A stretch of DNA of 24,855 nt, taken from DUOH01 sp036562625. GTDB taxonomy: Bacteria > Bacillota > UBA4882 > UBA10575. Positions 21,620 through 24,855 of the stretch are shown piece by piece; within the stretch, counting starts at the first letter, position 1, and each line of letters begins with the position of its first letter. The notes below the pieces were generated by a model, which saw only the letters and a program-made list of their open reading frames with translations, did not search any database and was not told where the DNA came from. Where the stretch lies: the NCBI GenBank assembly GCA_036562625.1, contig DATCJV010000076.1:1-24855 (forward strand), given 5' to 3'. The position numbers and the translations under genes are program-made.

Positions 21620-23103
21620 CCCGAACTCATTCGTGAGCTCATCCAGGCTTTTTTCAGTTTTTTGAGCGGGTTATATCCAAGGTAGAAACGGAAGAAATTG
21701 ACGATGCCGCGGAAGAACTCATCAAGCATGGTGGTAAGATACACTCCGATTAAACCCCAGTTCAGACAGAAAATAGCGAATGAAGAAAATCCGAGGACAA
21801 AGAGGGTTCCGTAGATCTGGGAATACAGCATCCATTTGGTATCTCCGGTGGCTCTGATCGCATGCCCGGCGACAATATTCGAGGATTGGAAGACTAGCAA
21901 GATCCCGGAGATGCGAAGGAGCTGGGCAGCTCTGGTCACGACCCCGGGATCGGTGGTAAAGAGCTGGAGCAAAACACCGGGAAACAGTAAGAAGAGCAAA
22001 CCGCCCAAGGCGGAAGTGAGTACCGATACTTTCAGCGCATAAAAGGCGATCCCTTTTGCTGCGGCGAACCGTTCTTCACCCCAGTACTGACCGACCATAG
22101 TCATGGTGGCCTTGGCAAAACCCATATACAGCAGTACAGGTAAGTTTTGTAAGCTGGTGACCAAGGTATAGATCCCAATGGCCATGGCGTCAATTTCATT
22201 CAACAGCCGGACCAGCACCAACTGGCCTGATTGGTAAAGTAAAATCTCCAATCCGCTGGGGATACCGACCCGGGCGGTCTCTTGAAATAACCGCCACCCT
22301 GGTTGGAAGAGGGCTTTGAGGGAGAGGCGGAAAGGCAGGTTCTCCCGGAGGAAAAGACTGTAAAAGAGCAGGCCGACGCCGAGCAGGTTGGAGATTACCG
22401 TGGCCAGAGCGGCGCCTGCCAACCCCAAGGCGGGGAACCCCCATTTCCCAAAGATAAAGAGCCAATCCAGGAAGATGTTGCTTACACTTCTGAAGACGCC
22501 TGACATCATGATGGGACGGGTGGCGCCCACCCCTTGCAGAATTGAGGCGGCGGCGTTTTCAATCCCGAAAAAGATCAGGTAGACGGAGAGGATCCTGACA
22601 TAAACAGAGGAGTATTGGCGCACCTCGCCACTGACTCCGAAGAGGGAAAAGATCCGGTCGGCGCCAAAGAACCACAGGAGAAAGAGACCGATAGAGATCA
22701 AGGAGAAATAAAAGAAGGCCGCCTGGCTCAAACGCCTGGCCTTGGTATAGTCCCTTCTACCGGCATTATGGGCGACCAGCACCGTCAAGCCGGTAGCCAA
22801 AGCAAAAAAAGTGTTGAGCATGGCGTTGAAGGGAACCATCACGTTGCCAACGGCCGCCAAATACCTGGCATCCAAGTTGCCGACGAAGGCCCTGTCCACT
22901 AATAACATAAAGTGGTTAGTAATTCTCTGGATCATAATCGGCAGGGCAATGGCAAAGATCAGGCGCCGTTCGGTGAAACGTCTTTTGTCAGTGTTACGAT
23001 GCCGGTCGGCGGTATACCCTTCGTCGGTGTTATGTTGTTCATTCATGCCAATCTTATGTCGCCGGCCGACGTCATGATCTCCGTGGGTATTAGATGCTTT
23101 CAT
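21616..23103 (-). CDS. MATE-family multidrug/metabolite efflux transporter
   Basis: The product is 495 aa from the ATG at 23103, chosen for GGGAG 9 nt upstream. The frame is open for 37 more codons, but that part is poor coding sequence and lacks a site. About twelve membrane segments are visible. MATE hallmarks include ALPIMIQRITNHFMLLVDRAFVGNL in TM1, GNVMVPFNAMLNTFFALATG, ILQGVGATRPIM, GLAGAALATVISN and GHAIRATGDTKWM. MATE proteins export cationic drugs or metabolites by sodium or proton antiport; the substrate is unknown. The first 47 residues before TM1 are unusually hydrophilic, rich in His, Asp and Arg (THGDHDVGRRHKIG, YTADRHRNTDKRRF), longer than in most MATEs. It is co-translated with the DUF71 gene. 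Confidence 0.92.
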   Translation of the reverse strand: MKASNTHGDHDVGRRHKIGMNEQHNTDEGYTADRHRNTDKRRFTERRLIFAIALPIMIQRITNHFMLLVDRAFVGNLDARYLAAVGNVMVPFNAMLNTFFALATGLTVLVAHNAGRRDYTKARRLSQAAFFYFSLISIGLFLLWFFGADRIFSLFGVSGEVRQYSSVYVRILSVYLIFFGIENAAASILQGVGATRPIMMSGVFRSVSNIFLDWLFIFGKWGFPALGLAGAALATVISNLLGVGLLFYSLFLRENLPFRLSLKALFQPGWRLFQETARVGIPSGLEILLYQSGQLVLVRLLNEIDAMAIGIYTLVTSLQNLPVLLYMGFAKATMTMVGQYWGEERFAAAKGIAFYALKVSVLTSALGGLLFLLFPGVLLQLFTTDPGVVTRAAQLLRISGILLVFQSSNIVAGHAIRATGDTKWMLYSQIYGTLFVLGFSSFAIFCLNWGLIGVYLTTMLDEFFRGIVNFFRFYLGYNPLKKLKKAWMSSRMSSG

Positions 23104-23522
23104 AGTCTGTCGCTCCCTTCTCCCCCCGGTTGTTACAAATCCAAAAAAGAAAACGCCTGATGAAGATTTCGCCATGACCTCGGCCCGTACCGTCGGCAAC
23201 TTCTCCATCAGCAAAGCATCTCCAGCCCAATTATAGAAGTAAACACCACTACCGTCAAGTGAAGACTACTCATCTACCGGTAGATGCCTTTTCCCGTGGA
23301 AAATGGGGAGAAAAAACTTCGACCGTCAATGGCGTGGAATTACCGGATAGTCGAGGAAGCAAAGAAGAAAAAACCCGCATGGCGCAGGTCTTAAGAGGAG
23401 GCTTTGTTATATTCATCAGTAGTAAGAACAAGTTTCTTTACATGTTGTGCACATAAATAATTACACCAAAATACTTCCTTCTGTCACTCTGGGTATTAAG
23501 ATAATGCTCTGGTCATTATTGC
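23104..23522. other. Intergenic region upstream of the MATE gene
   Basis: Nothing convincing is coded here. It holds the MATE ribosome binding site (near 23115) and the 16-bp palindrome at 23271-23286. No clear terminator for the PTS IIA gene is seen: only a 6-bp AT-rich hairpin around 23500-23520 without a T run. Confidence 0.4.
23271..23286. promoter_or_regulatory. Perfect 16-bp palindrome, possible operator
   Basis: CATCTACCGGTAGATG is fully self-complementary. It lies about 170 bp before the MATE start. Its core TCTACCGGTAGA resembles the LacI-type operators in this window but is one base shorter per half. A weak hairpin with CCTTTT behind it on the plus strand is the other reading. Confidence 0.4.
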
Positions 23523-24002
23523 TCAGATCCTGACCTCCATCACAGTGGTTTGCGGGGTCACTTTCCCATGGAAGAGCTTGAGCTTTTTTACTGCCGACAT
23601 ATTTGTAATAATCAGTGGGGTGAGGGTGGATTTACCATGTGCGGTAATGAGATCCAGATCAAATTCCATCATCTTTTCTCCGGCTTTTACCTGTTGATTT
23701 TGGGTGATAAAGGTTTTAAAGCCCTCTCCCTTCATCTCCACTGTATCGAGGCCGATATGGATCAGTATTTCCAATCCTTCTTCAGTCCTTAGTCCAATCG
23801 CGTGCATAGTGGGGAATACCTGGACAACCTCTCCGTCTACCGGGGCGTAGAGCACGCCCTGCCCCGGTTTGAAAGCCAGACCGTCGCCGACCATTTTTTC
23901 GGCAAAAACCGGATCAGGCAACTGAACCAGATCAACTGTTTCTCCATAGACCGGCGCTTTGACTTCTACAGGTTTCCTTTTGTTGAAGAGTAGACCGAGC
24001 AT
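23523..24002 (-). CDS. PTS glucose-type IIA component (EIIA-Glc family)
   Basis: The stand-alone IIA domain has 159 aa. Family motifs are VYGETVDLVQLPDPVFAEKM, GDGLAFKPGQGVLYAPVDGE, then TMHAIGLRTEEGLEILIHIG. His82 (LIHIGLDTV) is the expected phosphorylation site and His67 (TMHAIG) its partner; the spacing of 15 equals the E. coli H75/H90 pair. It receives phosphate from HPr and passes it to an IIB domain, or acts as a regulator. No IIB or IIC gene is within the window. AAAGGAGGAAG precedes the ATG. The next gene upstream on the same strand is a conserved protein often found near PTS genes. Confidence 0.93.
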   Translation of the reverse strand: MLGLLFNKRKPVEVKAPVYGETVDLVQLPDPVFAEKMVGDGLAFKPGQGVLYAPVDGEVVQVFPTMHAIGLRTEEGLEILIHIGLDTVEMKGEGFKTFITQNQQVKAGEKMMEFDLDLITAHGKSTLTPLIITNMSAVKKLKLFHGKVTPQTTVMEVRI

Positions 24003-24124
24003 TCTTCTTCCTCCTTTGCCGGATACAGCGCAAAAGTGTTTGCTCCATGCTTTTACTTATTTTAACTTCGACTTAATGGCGTCGGTACTGGCAGAAGATG
24101 TCCCGTACACCCGGCCAAAGCCGC

Positions 24125-24855
24125 TTATCTGTTGATGGAACGCGCCATACGGGAATAAGTATGCCTTCTTCCCCGAATTGTCATGCTGTAGGTCATGATA
24201 TTTTCCGGAACAGCGATCCCCGGATACCCGGCGTCCCCCAGGTGATGCAGATCAGCGCCAGCCATTTTGCACAGGAGCGCCAAATGGCGGATGGTCTCAG
24301 GATCCGCGCCCTCCTGGGAAGTGCCGATGGTGGTCATGACCAAGACTCCCTGTTCATGGGCGAGCTTTACCAGGCTCCTGACATATTCCAGGGTAAGGCC
24401 GGGAACCGTACCCGGAGCGGGCACCAAAATCAGATCACAGCCTGCGGCGGCAAAGGCCAAGACATCGTCCGGAGTGATGATTCCTTCGCCGCTCTCCCCC
24501 AAGATCCCGGCGGCATGCATCTTTCCGGCGGCGATGATCAGGTCGGCGCCCAGTTCCTGACTGATATTGCTGATGGCGTTAAGAATTCCTTGCTTGGAGA
24601 CGGCGGTTCCCGGATTTCCGGTGAGGACAATCAGGTCAGCGCCCATCTCCCGGACTTGGCGGGCGGTGGTTACCGAAGCCCGGCGACCCGGAGGCAGGTT
24701 TGAAGTGGCCTCCTCTACGGGCTCCAGATTAACCCCGACTAATCTTCCGGTCAACCGCTTAATCTCCCTGATAATCTCCAGCGGAGCCGTCTCCGGTAAA
24801 CCGTGAAAGACCGGATGCTCCGGATCGAACATATTCAGGAGAAGCAGGTCCGCGC
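24125..24855 (-). CDS. Conserved protein (DUF7916-like, probable TIM-barrel) - 5' end outside window
   Basis: About 243 residues are visible. The frame stays open to the window edge (ADLLLLN before the first visible Met at 24832), so the true start lies beyond 24855. Motifs include MFDPEHPVFHGLP, VGVNLEPVEE, GADLIVLTGNPGTAVS, AAGKMHAAG, GCDLILVPAPGTVPG, TTIGTSQEGADPETI and KMAGADLHHLGDAG. The repeated hydrophobic-strand/glycine pattern suggests a (beta/alpha)8 barrel. Proteins of this kind have often been annotated 'haloacid dehalogenase-like hydrolase', but I see no HAD catalytic DxD motif. The function is unknown; the PTS IIA neighbour, about 120 bp downstream, suggests a role in sugar-phosphate metabolism. 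The gap 24003-24124 shows no clear promoter or terminator. Confidence 0.75.
   Translation of the reverse strand, partial: ADLLLLNMFDPEHPVFHGLPETAPLEIIREIKRLTGRLVGVNLEPVEEATSNLPPGRRASVTTARQVREMGADLIVLTGNPGTAVSKQGILNAISNISQELGADLIIAAGKMHAAGILGESGEGIITPDDVLAFAAAGCDLILVPAPGTVPGLTLEYVRSLVKLAHEQGVLVMTTIGTSQEGADPETIRHLALLCKMAGADLHHLGDAGYPGIAVPENIMTYSMTIRGRRHTYSRMARSINR

Noticed and set aside
23104..23214. N-terminal extension of the MATE ORF (37 codons)
   Set aside because: There is no ribosome binding site at 23214; the ATG at 23103 has one.
23259..23456. 65-aa plus-strand ORF
   Set aside because: It overlaps the palindrome, has no ribosome binding site and shows no recognisable pattern.

Overview
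The window looks like a piece of a spore-forming, plant-polysaccharide-degrading Bacillota (Firmicutes) chromosome. The evidence is a Spo0E-family phosphatase, strong AGGAGG-type ribosome binding sites, sigma-A-type promoters, intrinsic terminators and a PTS IIA protein. The sugar-binding protein at 10703-12010 has a cleavable signal peptide and no lipobox cysteine, which hints at a diderm lineage; this is inference. No rRNA, tRNA, CRISPR array, insertion sequence or phage module was seen.

Left part (1-2522). A truncated XRE regulator (1-310, minus) diverges from a near-perfect promoter (TTGACA-17-TATAAT, 326-354). A dyad sits inside the promoter spacer. The promoter appears to drive a transcript with a roughly 395-nt leader that can form at least four helices and a possible H-type pseudoknot. 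The leader is followed by a Spo0E-like gene (757-948) and a terminator (985-1007). Next comes a three-gene unit of unknown function: a three-TM protein with a GAF-like cytoplasmic domain, then two basic microproteins of 54 and 41 aa. The last has its Shine-Dalgarno in a hairpin loop and its start codon in the stem.

Middle left (2614-6027). On the minus strand lie a lipoprotein of unknown function with a dockerin/EF-hand-like loop and, behind it, the start-less C-terminal remnant of another gene. Then comes a 700-bp gene-poor stretch holding a minus-strand intrinsic terminator and the promoter of an LeuT-fold (NSS family) transporter.

Core (6154-20553, all minus). This is a hemicellulose (arabinoxylan / xylo-oligosaccharide) utilisation locus of two operons. 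The upstream operon has a family-5 solute-binding protein, two Opp/Dpp-type permeases, two Opp/Dpp-type ATPases and a GH120 beta-xylosidase. The downstream operon has a CUT1-type sugar-binding protein, two permeases, a LacI-family repressor and a GH51 alpha-L-arabinofuranosidase. Four copies of a 14-bp dyad (TCTAA[A/C]CGGTTAGA), two before each operon, tie both to what is very probably the LacI-family protein encoded here. In the proposed scheme, arabino-/xylo-oligosaccharides enter through the two ABC systems, the cytoplasmic GH51 and GH120 enzymes trim them to arabinose and xylose, and the repressor releases both operons together.

Right part (20623-24855, all minus). A MATE transporter is translationally coupled to a Dph6/DUF71-type ATP pyrophosphatase with a clear terminator. 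Upstream lie a stand-alone PTS glucose-type IIA protein and the 3' part of a conserved family often seen near PTS genes, which runs off the window.
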